This document shows positions 33,829 to 42,493 of a stretch of 64,000 bases of DNA, piece by piece. The stretch covers positions 62,001 through 126,000 of the forward strand of contig DASTAW010000062.1 in the NCBI GenBank assembly GCA_035712365.1, written 5' to 3'. The first letter of the stretch is position 1; every line of letters begins with the position of its first letter. This stretch comes from Terriglobia bacterium. Lineage in GTDB: Bacteria; Acidobacteriota; Terriglobia; UBA7540. The notes beneath the pieces are model-generated. The model had not been told where the DNA came from. It saw only the letters and a program-made list of their open reading frames with translations, and searched no databases. A program made the position numbers and the translations under genes.

Positions 33829-34965
33829 TTATTCGACAGTGAGAATGCCTTTGATGTAATCCTCGCGCTGGAAGTCATTCTCAAAGGCTCGCGGGACTTC
33901 CTCCAGCGAGCGATAGCGGTGCGTCACCAATGGCGACACCTGAATGGTGCGAGAATTCACCAGCTCGCGCGCCCGCCGGTAGGTTGCAGGCCGCCCGTCA
34001 GGATCGAACCCGCCTGATGCGCCAACCGCCGCGACCAAAACCGGCTCCAGGAACAGGATGTTCGCCAGCAGGCTGATGTCGCGTCCTTGATGCCCGTGGC
34101 CATAGAGCAGAACGGTGGCCTGTTTGCGGATCAAGCCCGGCATCTGCTCAAAAATGGCGGAGTTTCCGCATGCATCAATCAGGTAATGGATCATTTCACC
34201 GCGCGTCAGTTCCAGCACCGACTCGCGCAAGTCCGCTTGTGCGACATTGATGGGCGTCCCTCCAAACTTTTGCACCAGCACGAGATTAATTTCTCGGACA
34301 TCGCTGACCAGCACGAGTCCTTCAAAGTGCAGGACGTTCCGCAGGTACTGCAGAAAGTAAAGACCGGCCGGACCTGCGCCACAGATCAGGATGTTCTTGA
34401 TGCGCTCATCGCCCTCCAGGGTGTAGCGTGCAGTGGTCTGCGCGGTGCGTTCGCTGGCGTGAAGCACACATCCCACCGGCTCAACCAGCGCCGCGAGATC
34501 CATCGGCATATCAGGGGGCAAAGGAAGGCAGTTGGTTGCGGGCATGGCGATATACTCGGCAAGAGCTCCCTGCAATCCCGTGATGCCGTGCTCGCCGTAG
34601 GTTTCGCACTGGTGCGAATTTCCCGTGGCGCAATAGGGGCACAGTGGCTGGCGCCCGCGACTGACGCAGTTGATTCCCTGGTCGCAGAGGACCCGGTCAC
34701 CCACGTTCAAGCAGGCAGCCTCTTTGCCCACCTCCACGATTTCGCCGCTGAATTCGTGCCCGAGGATCTGAGGCTGTTCAGTGAGCGGAATGTGGCGGCC
34801 CTGGGCGTCCAGATTGTAATTACCGTGGCCGCAGTAGATGTGAAGGTCCGTGCCGCATACGCCTACAGCCTTCACTCGAAGCATGACCTCGTTGGACGCA
34901 AGCACCGGATCAGGCACCTGCTGGACCACCAGCTTTTCGACATCCTGCAAGACGGCTGCCTTCAT
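33829..34965 (-). CDS. Zinc-dependent medium-chain alcohol dehydrogenase
   Basis: A 378-residue MDR-superfamily oxidoreductase. Catalytic zinc residues are in GVCGTDLH and QILGHEFSGEI. The structural zinc lobe reads CVSRGRQPLCPYCATGNSHQ, so the last three cysteines keep the usual spacing while the first is displaced. The nucleotide-binding motif is ICGAGPAGLYFL. The family includes threonine, sorbitol and fuconate-type dehydrogenases. ATG 34965 follows GAGGTG. It lies 83 bases after the epimerase gene and both are probably one transcript for sugar or polyol oxidation. Confidence 0.9.
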   Translation of the reverse strand: MKAAVLQDVEKLVVQQVPDPVLASNEVMLRVKAVGVCGTDLHIYCGHGNYNLDAQGRHIPLTEQPQILGHEFSGEIVEVGKEAACLNVGDRVLCDQGINCVSRGRQPLCPYCATGNSHQCETYGEHGITGLQGALAEYIAMPATNCLPLPPDMPMDLAALVEPVGCVLHASERTAQTTARYTLEGDERIKNILICGAGPAGLYFLQYLRNVLHFEGLVLVSDVREINLVLVQKFGGTPINVAQADLRESVLELTRGEMIHYLIDACGNSAIFEQMPGLIRKQATVLLYGHGHQGRDISLLANILFLEPVLVAAVGASGGFDPDGRPATYRRARELVNSRTIQVSPLVTHRYRSLEEVPRAFENDFQREDYIKGILTVE

Positions 34966-35048
34966 CGCCACCTCACCACGGCTGTTTCCGGTTAATTGCT
35001 GCCCTGCCGGCTGGTCCATCACCGGCCGCGGAGGCACCCTCAACGGCC

Positions 35049-36059
35049 TTATACCTCGAGGTCGCTTAAATCAAGTTCACCCTTGTTTCGAAGCCGCTCA
35101 AAAATCTCCGCCGTTTCGCGGATGCCCTCTTCGAGGGGCGTGGGGGGAGCCTTGTCGATATCGCGCTGCAGGGCGCTGTCGTCAAAATCAAAAGCGATCG
35201 GAATAGATTTTCCCTCGGCTCGGATCAACTCACGGGATTGAGGGAGCAGACGATTCAGCGTAGCGAGAAATTCATCCATGTGCATCACGGCGCCGCGCAG
35301 CGTGTAGGTTTTGGCGCCTTCCACGCGGACTTCCGCGCAGCGCAGGAAGACTTCCGCCGTGTCTTTGGCGTATTGCATGTCAAAACCGCCCGTGAAGCCG
35401 ATGGTGTAGGGGCGCCCCACAACGGCGGCCTTGATGGCCTTGGTGGGTCCCGAGGTGATTCCCTGGTCCCGGCCCACGCCGTAAACTGTGCCCGGCCGCA
35501 GGCCCACGCTGGAGATGCCGTCATTCAGGTAGTAAATGCGGGCGTTGCCTTCGTTGGCCTGCTTGAACACTCCGTAATGGGTGTTGGGCTGCAGGGGTGC
35601 GCCTTCGGGAACTTTGCCCTCACCGTAAAACTCTTCCGGCCCGAAAACCGCCACCGAACTCGCGTAGACAATCCGTCTGATCTGGTCGCGCCGCTTACGC
35701 GCAACTTCGAACACGTTGACGGTCCCCAGCACGTTCACCATTGCCCCAAGCCGCGGATTAGCGGCGCAGGCTGGGACCTGGAGGGCCGCCAGGTGGATGA
35801 GGTGGGTGATTCCGTTTTCGGCGACGGCGGAGTCCAACTGCTCGAAGTTGGTGATGTCGCCCTGGACGAATCGAATTCGCTCAAATTGTTCGTCGGTCAG
35901 AAGTTGCTGCAAACGATGAGCTTTTGTGTCGAGGTCATAAATCCACAGCGTCTCACCACGTTCAGTCAGTTTGCGGACGATCCATGAGCCGATAAAACCC
36001 TTGGCCCCGGTAAGCAAGAAACGGCTGGTTCCTGTCGCTGCCTTCGAATCCTGTGTCAT
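35049..36059 (-). CDS. NAD-dependent epimerase/dehydratase
   Basis: Extended short-chain dehydrogenase of 336 residues. The Rossmann motif FLLTGAKGFIGSWIV (14-28) has GxxGxxG, Asp in IYDLDTKA selects NAD, and the active site is Ser in YASSVAVFGPE with HYGVFK (YxxxK). It probably acts on a sugar or sugar nucleotide. It precedes the alcohol dehydrogenase gene on the same strand. Confidence 0.88.
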   Translation of the reverse strand: MTQDSKAATGTSRFLLTGAKGFIGSWIVRKLTERGETLWIYDLDTKAHRLQQLLTDEQFERIRFVQGDITNFEQLDSAVAENGITHLIHLAALQVPACAANPRLGAMVNVLGTVNVFEVARKRRDQIRRIVYASSVAVFGPEEFYGEGKVPEGAPLQPNTHYGVFKQANEGNARIYYLNDGISSVGLRPGTVYGVGRDQGITSGPTKAIKAAVVGRPYTIGFTGGFDMQYAKDTAEVFLRCAEVRVEGAKTYTLRGAVMHMDEFLATLNRLLPQSRELIRAEGKSIPIAFDFDDSALQRDIDKAPPTPLEEGIRETAEIFERLRNKGELDLSDLEV

Positions 36060-36321
36060 GCGCAGGATTATATGGGGAACGGCCTGGAGTTTCCAGCCAT
36101 AAGAAACGGGCCCCAGGTTGCGACAAACATCCGAAGTCCGAAGAAGGCTACACGCGGGTATTTCCGAACCCGGAAATGCGGCTCGGGGGCAGACACCTCA
36201 ACGCCGTCTCCCATCGGGACCAATTTGAAAATTGATTTTTAGATGCCGACTGTCCCGCCGGCCCCGCAGACTAAGGAAAATACGTCAAAATACAAATCGC
36301 GAACAACTGTCCCTCAGGCCT

Positions 36322-36663
36322 TTACGCTACTGATGCTTTTTCCCTGAGGACGTTCCACAGCGATTCTGGAACCTCTTCTTCAAAGTCAACGCCGAAGCTG
36401 ATGCTGACATCGTCCGGCATCAGGCGCGTCCATGACACACGGCCGCGGATTGCGTACCGCAGGTCCGGATGCAGAATGATGCCTACAGCCTCGCCCGGAA
36501 CGACTTTCTTCCTGGAGCTGAACCTGGCCCCTGTTTCTGACAGGGACAAAAGAATTGCCGGATGTCGGGTCTTTTCCGCCGACGATTCCGTCAGCAGAGT
36601 GGAACAAAGCGGAAGCTGAAAGCTTCCCTCTCTGAAGGTGTAGCGAGCGTTCGCCTCTCGCAC
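36322..36663 (-). CDS. PilZ domain protein
   Basis: A 113-residue single-domain protein. The cyclic-di-GMP binding pattern is present: RxxxR as R7-YTF-R11, then LSLSETGARF in the position of D/NxSxxG, and GRVSWTRLM later. The first residue of the second motif is Ser rather than Asp or Asn. Likely a c-di-GMP receptor in motility, exopolysaccharide or type IV pilus control. Stand-alone, divergent from gltX. Confidence 0.87.
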   Translation of the reverse strand: MREANARYTFREGSFQLPLCSTLLTESSAEKTRHPAILLSLSETGARFSSRKKVVPGEAVGIILHPDLRYAIRGRVSWTRLMPDDVSISFGVDFEEEVPESLWNVLREKASVA

Positions 36664-36727
36664 GGTTGGTTCCCCTCCCCTCGCACGAACGATTAGAACC
36701 CCATTACAGTGCCTTAAAGAGAAAAGT

Positions 36728-36755
36728 TTGTCAATCCGTACCGGTTGGTTAATGT
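36728..36755 (+). promoter_or_regulatory. Candidate gltX promoter
   Basis: TTGTCA, a 16-base spacer and TAATGT in the 233-base gap between the divergent PilZ and gltX genes. The -10 box is weak. Confidence 0.35.
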
Positions 36756-36896
36756 TGAATTGTTAGTAACGTCCTGTGGGCGGGAAAAATCGCCCCGTTC
36801 AGTCCGGGCCCGGTCTGCCTTCGGGGACCTGCCCACAGCCCGCACGCTGTACAGCTTTCGATGGCTGTGTTAGTTTTCGGAGGAAGGCCTTCATTG

Positions 36897-38414
36897 ATGG
36901 AAACGGAAATTATTCGAGTTCGGTTTGCGCCAAGCCCGACGGGTTATGTCCATGTGGGAAACGCGCGCACCGCATTGTTCAACTGGCTCTTCGCACGCCA
37001 TTCGCGGGGCAAATTCGTTCTTCGCATCGAAGATACAGACGTTGAACGGTCGGAACAGCGTTTCGAGACGCAACTGATCGAGGACTTGAAATGGTTCGGG
37101 TTGGACTGGGACGAAGGGCCCGACTGCGGAGGCCCGCTCGGCCCCTATCGGCAGTCGGAGCGCCAGGACATTTACAGCAAACATTCCCTGGAGCTTATCG
37201 ACAAGGGCCGCGCTTATTACTGTTTCTGTTCGCCTGAACAGCTTGAAGAGGAGCGGCAGCAAGCCGTCAAGGCCGGCCAGCAGCCGCAGTACTCCGGGCG
37301 ATGCCGGGGGATTGTGAAAGAAGATGCAGCGCGCCGGGTGGCGGCTGGCGAACTCGCAGCCATCCGGCTGAAGATAACGGAGCGGGCGTTTGCGTGGAAA
37401 GATATCGTCCACGGCGAGACCAGTTTTTCCGGCGAGGTAATCGGCGACCCGGTCCTGGTGCGGTCGGGCGGGGCGCCTGCATACAACTTTGCGGTGGTGG
37501 TGGATGACCACCTGATGGAGATCACGCACGTGGTTCGCGGCGACGATCACATTTCAAATACGCCGCGCCAACTGGCGCTCTACAACGCCTTCGGCTGGCA
37601 GCCGCCGCAGTTCGCTCATCTGTCCACCATTCTGGGCGGCGACCGCGCGCGCCTGTCCAAGCGGCATGGGGCTACGTCGCTCGAAAGCTTTCGGTCCCTG
37701 GGAATCCTTCCGGAAGCCTTGCGAAATTACCTGACGCTGCTCGGCTGGTCGCCTGCGGACGGGAAGACTGAAATCCTGAGCACGGAGGAGATGGTCCGGC
37801 AGTTTTCGCTGGACCACATCATTAAGAGCGCGGCCGTTTTTGACCAGGAGAAATTGAACTGGTTGAACCGTCATTACCTGAAGCAGTTGCCGCTGAGCAA
37901 GGCGGCGGAATTGGCCGTGCCCTTCCTGACGGAAGCCGGCCTGCTTTCCTGGCCCTTAGCATCTTCGGCAATGGAATGGCTTGAACTGGTCATAGAATCG
38001 GTCATTAACAAAATCGATTATTTCAGCCAACTGCCTGACGCCGTCCGGCTGATTTTTGAGTATGATGCCAGGAAGGCTGCGGAACTGCTGGGCGCGGAGG
38101 GGCCGGCCAGCGGCGCAGGCGCCAGCGAGGTCCTGAAGCGAGTGACTTCGAAAGTCCTCGAGGAGCAGCATCTCACTTACTCGAGGTTTCGGGAGGTCCT
38201 TAAGGAAATCCAGAAGGAAACCGGCAGGAAAGGGAAGGAGTTGTTCCATCCGGTGCGCGTTGCCTTGACAGCGGCCGAATCGGGTCCGGAGCTGGAAAAG
38301 CTCGTTCCGATCCTCGAACAGGGGGCGGAACTACACCTGGAGCCGCCGATCAGGAGCGTAGCCGACCGATTGCGTGAATTCTCAGAGGCCGCCCATCTGT
38401 TTTCTTGCGGGTGA
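36897..38414 (+). CDS. gltX: Glutamate-tRNA ligase
   Basis: Charges tRNA-Glu with glutamate; 505 residues. The HIGH-type signature is PTGYVHVGNARTALFNWL (His19), and the KMSKS equivalent is RLSKRHGA (252-259). A zinc-ribbon-like insertion CFCSPEQLEEE...YSGRC resembles that of many bacterial enzymes. The C-terminal anticodon domain is present. ATG 36897 is preceded by GGAGGAAGG about nine bases away. rlmB follows on the same strand after 67 bases. Confidence 0.96.
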   Translation: METEIIRVRFAPSPTGYVHVGNARTALFNWLFARHSRGKFVLRIEDTDVERSEQRFETQLIEDLKWFGLDWDEGPDCGGPLGPYRQSERQDIYSKHSLELIDKGRAYYCFCSPEQLEEERQQAVKAGQQPQYSGRCRGIVKEDAARRVAAGELAAIRLKITERAFAWKDIVHGETSFSGEVIGDPVLVRSGGAPAYNFAVVVDDHLMEITHVVRGDDHISNTPRQLALYNAFGWQPPQFAHLSTILGGDRARLSKRHGATSLESFRSLGILPEALRNYLTLLGWSPADGKTEILSTEEMVRQFSLDHIIKSAAVFDQEKLNWLNRHYLKQLPLSKAAELAVPFLTEAGLLSWPLASSAMEWLELVIESVINKIDYFSQLPDAVRLIFEYDARKAAELLGAEGPASGAGASEVLKRVTSKVLEEQHLTYSRFREVLKEIQKETGRKGKELFHPVRVALTAAESGPELEKLVPILEQGAELHLEPPIRSVADRLREFSEAAHLFSCG

Positions 38415-38481
38415 GTCGCGCCTGGCCGGTCCGGCGGGCGGGCCATCCGTCTGCATGGCGCCCGGGCGGCATGATCAGTGC

Positions 38482-39228
38482 ATGAACAAACAGCAAGCTC
38501 CACGGGCGCTCGACGTGGTGTACGGCATCAATGCTGTCAAGGAGGCCGCCGGTTCGCGGCCCATCGATCATATATTGGTCCGTGAGGGGGCCAGCGGCAG
38601 GCGTCTGCAGGAAATTCTGAATGACTGCCGGCAGCGTGGGATTCCACTCCGCTTCGTCCCGCGGCAGGCCCTCGAGCGTCTGGCGCAAACCGGCCATCAT
38701 CAGGACGTGGTTGCCGTCTGCTCCTCGAGGGACTATCAGGACCTGGAGAGCGTGGTTCAAAGCCCGAGTCCGGCGCTGCTGCTGGTACTGGATGGCGTGG
38801 AAGACCCGGCCAACCTGGGGGCGATTGTGCGGACCTCGGTGGCTGGCGGGGCAAACGGTATTGTGATCGCCGAACGTCGCGCTGCGGGCTTGTCTCCGGC
38901 GGTGGCGCGGACGGCTGCCGGAGCTCTGGAGCACGCCCGGATTGCCCGGGTCAAGAACCTTGTCCGCGCGCTCGCGGAGCTGAAAGAGATGGGGCTGTGG
39001 ATATATGGATTTGAAGCGGCAGCGGAGAAGTCGTACCTTAATCTGGATTATGCGCCGGCGTGCGCGCTGGTGCTGGGGGGCGAAGGTCATGGTCTGCACC
39101 GGCTGGTCCGTGAAGCCTGCGACTGTCTTGCAGGAATTCCCCTGCGCGGCCCCGTGGAATCTCTGAATGTATCTGTAACGGCGGGAATTGTCCTTTACGA
39201 AGCGATTCGCCAGCGGATGGATCGGTGA
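38482..39228 (+). CDS. rlmB: 23S rRNA (guanosine-2'-O-)-methyltransferase RlmB-like (SpoU family)
   Basis: SpoU-family RNA ribose methyltransferase, 248 residues. An N-terminal substrate-binding domain (YGINAVKEAAG onward) is followed by the knotted SPOUT domain with motif 1 DGVEDPANLGAIVRTS, motif 2 LVLGGEGHGL and motif 3 IPLRGPVESLNVSVTAGIV. RlmB methylates G2251 of 23S rRNA; the exact position is inferred from family resemblance. I take ATG 38482 since upstream codons overlap gltX and lack family residues. No strong ribosome binding site. Confidence 0.9.
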   Translation: MNKQQAPRALDVVYGINAVKEAAGSRPIDHILVREGASGRRLQEILNDCRQRGIPLRFVPRQALERLAQTGHHQDVVAVCSSRDYQDLESVVQSPSPALLLVLDGVEDPANLGAIVRTSVAGGANGIVIAERRAAGLSPAVARTAAGALEHARIARVKNLVRALAELKEMGLWIYGFEAAAEKSYLNLDYAPACALVLGGEGHGLHRLVREACDCLAGIPLRGPVESLNVSVTAGIVLYEAIRQRMDR

Positions 39229-39308
39229 ATGGATTTCCACTGCGGGCCGATTAAAGGACTATCAGAGGGTAACCCTGGTCCCGCGGGGTACATCGTAGAT
39301 AGAGAGGG

Positions 39309-40499
39309 ATGAGAAATCGAATGCTAGAAGGAAACCGTGGTGCTGGAAGGACCGGCGCGCGCGCTTTCAGCGTCATCGCGCTATTTCTTATGACTGCCGC
39401 GATGGCTCTGGCGCAAAGCGAACCCAGCCAGCCTGCGCCGGCCAAGCCCTCGGCAGACGCCCCGGGCAGCGCCGGCGACACCCAGCAGAACCCAACAGGC
39501 GGCCCGATTCGAATCCAATCCAATCTGGTTACTGCTCCCGTCACCGTCATTGACAAGGTGACCGGTGAATTCGTCTACAACCTGGACCAGAAGGATTTTC
39601 AGATTTATGACAATGGCAAGCTTCAGCAAATTACCGGGTTCACTCGCGAGTCACACAGCATCGCCGTCGTCATCCTGGTCCAGACCAGCGACTCCGTGAC
39701 GCCCGTGCTGGGTGACCTGAAGAACGTAGCGCCGCTTTTTACAGAGTTGATGCTGGGACCTAAAGGCGAAGCTGCAGTGATCACCTTTGCCTCGGATGTC
39801 AAAGTGGCCCAGGGTTTTTCAAACTCCGGCGCCGCGCTCGACGACACGTTTCGCCGCCTGCTGCCGGACGGCAACAAAGCTCGAATGAACGACGCCCTGA
39901 TGCAGGGCATCAACCTGCTTCAGCACCGTCCCAAGGGTGAAAGGCGTGTGATTGTGGTCTTCTCGAGTGGTTATGATTCGGGGAGCCAGACCGCAAGGAA
40001 CGAGGTCATTCGCCGCGCAACCGCTGCGGAAGTGGAGATCTACGGCATGGGCCTTAGCCTGACCAAATCCTACCTGACCCGCGACAAGCCGCCCCTTAAC
40101 CCGCCGACCTCGGCGCAGAACTCGAGCGGCGCCACGCCGCCCCAGCCGGGAAGACCCACCACTCCGAGTACTGATATGGGCACATTTGGCGCGACTGTTC
40201 CGCTTACCGGGGCGATTCGCCCGGCGATCCGCGGCGCACAGAACATCATCTTTTCCAACGACGCGGAAGCTTACGCCCAATATACGGGTGGCGTGTTTTA
40301 TTCCCAATGGTCCACCCAGGCGCTTCAGAACCACCTTAGCCAGATTGCCGCGGATGTCCACAGCCAATACCTGCTGGCTTATGTTCCCGATAATCTTTCC
40401 GAAACCGGATTTCACCGGGTAGAGGTTAAAGTGACTCGCAAAGGCGAGAAGCTGAATATCCGCACTCGCCGGGGCTATTTCTACGAAGGCTCGAATTAG
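39309..40499 (+). CDS. Secreted VWFA-related acidobacterial domain protein
   Basis: A 396-residue exported protein, paralogous in layout to the gene at 3338-4717. Signal peptide to about residue 35 (VIALFLMTAAMALAQ). The domain runs from NLVTAPVTVIDKVTGEFV through LDQKDFQIYDNG, HSIAVVILVQTSDSV, RRVIVVFSSGYDSGSQ and ends HSQYLLAYVP...RRGYFYEG. The metal-site DxSxS is replaced by QTSDS. A proline/threonine-rich insertion (about 255-300) interrupts the C-terminal half. Function unknown. Confidence 0.88.
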   Translation: MRNRMLEGNRGAGRTGARAFSVIALFLMTAAMALAQSEPSQPAPAKPSADAPGSAGDTQQNPTGGPIRIQSNLVTAPVTVIDKVTGEFVYNLDQKDFQIYDNGKLQQITGFTRESHSIAVVILVQTSDSVTPVLGDLKNVAPLFTELMLGPKGEAAVITFASDVKVAQGFSNSGAALDDTFRRLLPDGNKARMNDALMQGINLLQHRPKGERRVIVVFSSGYDSGSQTARNEVIRRATAAEVEIYGMGLSLTKSYLTRDKPPLNPPTSAQNSSGATPPQPGRPTTPSTDMGTFGATVPLTGAIRPAIRGAQNIIFSNDAEAYAQYTGGVFYSQWSTQALQNHLSQIAADVHSQYLLAYVPDNLSETGFHRVEVKVTRKGEKLNIRTRRGYFYEGSN

Positions 40500-40568
40500 C
40501 GCGAAATCCCGCGGCGAACGTCGTTATCCCCGCCGCGCGGCCGGACCGCGAAGTACCGCAAGGGCCCT

Positions 40569-41021
40569 TCAATCCCGCCTGCTTTCAATGGGCTGCCTGG
40601 TTCTGAGGCCGATCTCAGCCAGGTAGGGGCGCATGGTATCATTCCGCACCCTCAGGATGATGGCGTGTGGCCGGCCATTGCTGGAGTAGAGCACGGTGAA
40701 AAAGCCGTCGTGCCTGCCGTGAGCGGACGTGGGCTTGATGACCCACGGCAGCTTCATCCTTCGGATTTTCCTGCTCACTCGCGGCAGGAACTCCATCTGG
40801 GTGATCGTGTCATAGGGTATGGAGAGCGATTCGCCCGCGCACTGGAACACCAGGGCTGGTTCGGTGACTTCCACTTTCCCCTTGCAGCCTTTGGGTATCG
40901 GCTCCGTGCCGGCCACGTACTTGAACTCCGATTCGTGGTGCGGCCGCGCCCAGGTGTGCGGCGCTAGCAGCACGAGGATGGCCAGTAGCGCAGCCGTTTT
41001 CGCGGTTGAGAATTTATGCAT
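40569..41021 (-). CDS. Exported protein of unknown function
   Basis: A 150-residue protein with a signal peptide (TAALLAILVLLAPHTWA) and a mature part with SIPYDTITQMEF and HGRHDGFFTVLYSSNG. The two cysteines (GCKGK, FQCAG) could pair. I recognise no named domain; the layout resembles acidobacterial PH-like secreted proteins. It lies 61 bases after the TonB-like gene on the same strand. Confidence 0.65.
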   Translation of the reverse strand: MHKFSTAKTAALLAILVLLAPHTWARPHHESEFKYVAGTEPIPKGCKGKVEVTEPALVFQCAGESLSIPYDTITQMEFLPRVSRKIRRMKLPWVIKPTSAHGRHDGFFTVLYSSNGRPHAIILRVRNDTMRPYLAEIGLRTRQPIESRRD

Positions 41022-41082
41022 TTGCCTCGCTTGCTTTGCCTGCCGAATCTCCCTCGCCAGTCGTGGATATTCAAGATGCCCT

Positions 41083-41817
41083 TCAGTGCTTCACCGCATT
41101 GGCGGTCTGATTCATCGCCAGGCCGCGCGGCTGGACCTTAACCGTGATATACCACGGAACGGCAATTGACCCCCATCGCGCGGGGCTGAACTTCCAGAAT
41201 TGCAGGCTCTTTCTGGCCAGTTCTACCGCTGCCCCGCTGGTGGCGTCCAGAGGACTTGCATCGAGCACTTCACCGTTTGGGCCGATCAGCACCTTCATGC
41301 GAAGTCCAGAGGACGGGGGCGCCTCCTGGGGATGGGTAACGATTGCGGGCGGGCGGACCTGCTTTTCCAGATAAAGGTCAGCGTCCCTGGGCAGTTGACC
41401 TCTATAGCGGCGCGAATGCAGGTTGAACTGTACGACCACGTCGGTGCTGAACGGGACCGGGTCTCCCCGCAGAACGTACGGCCGATAAAGCCATCCCTCG
41501 ACGGCCTGGAGAGCGGCCACGGCGAGGATCGGCTGGCCCTCGACCACATGGACCTCTGACACCCTCCCCTCCGGCGTAACTGTGATCTGGAGCTTGACAG
41601 CTCCACGGATAAAATTGACTTTGGCGACCGCCGGGTAGGCCGGTCGCGTGACGTGGATCAGCAGTTTGGCCGCCGCCTCACTATCTAGTCTCTCAATTTG
41701 GTGGAATAGAGTTGCCTGTGCCTGCGCGAGCGGGCAGGCCAGCAGGAAAATCAGCAGAAAGGGCCAGCAGGAAGCCCGCTGCCCGTCCGCCGGCAATGGC
41801 CTATGAATTCGACTCAA
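41083..41817 (-). CDS. Exported TonB C-terminal domain protein (two copies)
   Basis: A 244-residue exported protein with two TonB_C-like domains: YPAVAKVNFIRGAVKLQITVTP with LQAVEGWLYRPYVLRG near 60-120, and LRMKVLIGPNGEVLDASPL with SLQFWKFSPARW near 175-225. Such stand-alone proteins in Acidobacteriota may contact TonB-dependent receptors or simply use the fold. The TTG start at 41817 lies inside the end of acpS (17-base overlap), so translation is coupled to acpS; a slightly later start is possible. Confidence 0.78.
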   Translation of the reverse strand: MSRIHRPLPADGQRASCWPFLLIFLLACPLAQAQATLFHQIERLDSEAAAKLLIHVTRPAYPAVAKVNFIRGAVKLQITVTPEGRVSEVHVVEGQPILAVAALQAVEGWLYRPYVLRGDPVPFSTDVVVQFNLHSRRYRGQLPRDADLYLEKQVRPPAIVTHPQEAPPSSGLRMKVLIGPNGEVLDASPLDATSGAAVELARKSLQFWKFSPARWGSIAVPWYITVKVQPRGLAMNQTANAVKH

Positions 41818-42184
41818 GAATCACCTGCGCCACAACATAGCGGTTGGCGTGCGAGATGGACATGACGGCCCGCGTAACTCCAAGCTGGTCTGCAACTTCC
41901 CGCGCGCGCCCGGTCAGCAACAGCTCCGGCTTTCCGCTGGCCTGGTGGGCTATCTCCACGTCGAGCCAGCGAACGCCCCTGGCCCAGCCCGTCCCCAGGG
42001 CCTTAAAGGCCGCCTCTTTGGCGGCGAAGCGCGCGGCGTAACGTTCTGCTCGGTTCTTGAATCGCTCGCAGTAAGCGATCTCTGCGGGAGTGAAGACCTT
42101 CCGTGAAAAGCGGTCCCCATGGCGTTCCAGTGCGCGCCCGATCCGCTCTGTTTCAGCGATGTCAATGCCTGTGCCGACCGTCAT
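41801..42184 (-). CDS. acpS: Holo-[acyl-carrier-protein] synthase
   Basis: Transfers 4'-phosphopantetheine from coenzyme A to the serine of acyl carrier protein. The 127-residue protein has Asp8 in GTGIDIAETERIG and Glu57 in RFAAKEAAFKALGTG, the magnesium ligands, and MSISHANRYVVAQVI at the end. Length is standard for AcpS. The exported TonB-like gene overlaps its 3' end. Confidence 0.95.
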   Translation of the reverse strand: MTVGTGIDIAETERIGRALERHGDRFSRKVFTPAEIAYCERFKNRAERYAARFAAKEAAFKALGTGWARGVRWLDVEIAHQASGKPELLLTGRAREVADQLGVTRAVMSISHANRYVVAQVILESNS

Positions 42185-42493
42185 TCTGCTCAGTCCCGAA
42201 CAGCGCCAGCAGTCCCTGAAGGAGCCTCGGCGCTGTTCTGCCGGTTTACTGCCCTTACCGGTTCGGCCTTGCCGGCCGCCTCACGCTTCTTCGCAGTCCA
42301 GATGGGTGCAAGGTCTTTGCTAACCATAACAGAGGGATGATTGGAATTCAAATGGACCAGCGCGCCTCATGCGGCCGTGTATATTCAACGCCGGAGCGTC
42401 GCTCCAGCGGCCGGTGACGGGGTGTCTTCGTAGCACCGCCCTTCAGGGCGCCAGGCATCCGGTTGATCCAGGCGCCCATGTTATAGTCGAAAC
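42185..42493. other. Divergent intergenic region between acpS and pgeF
   Basis: About 309 bases between divergent genes, containing both promoters and the family A palindrome at 42430-42452. No small gene is supported. Confidence 0.4.
42430..42452. repeat. Partial family A palindrome
   Basis: GTAGCACCGCCCTTCAGGGCG: the start motif GTAGC plus a CGCCCTTCAGGGCG stem, like the first copy in the 11455 cluster but lacking the second half. Confidence 0.55.

Noticed and set aside
34087-34995. A 302-codon plus-strand frame.
   Set aside because: Antisense to the zinc alcohol dehydrogenase gene; no recognisable protein features.
38350-39240. A 296-codon minus-strand frame.
   Set aside because: Antisense shadow of rlmB, which has all SpoU motifs.
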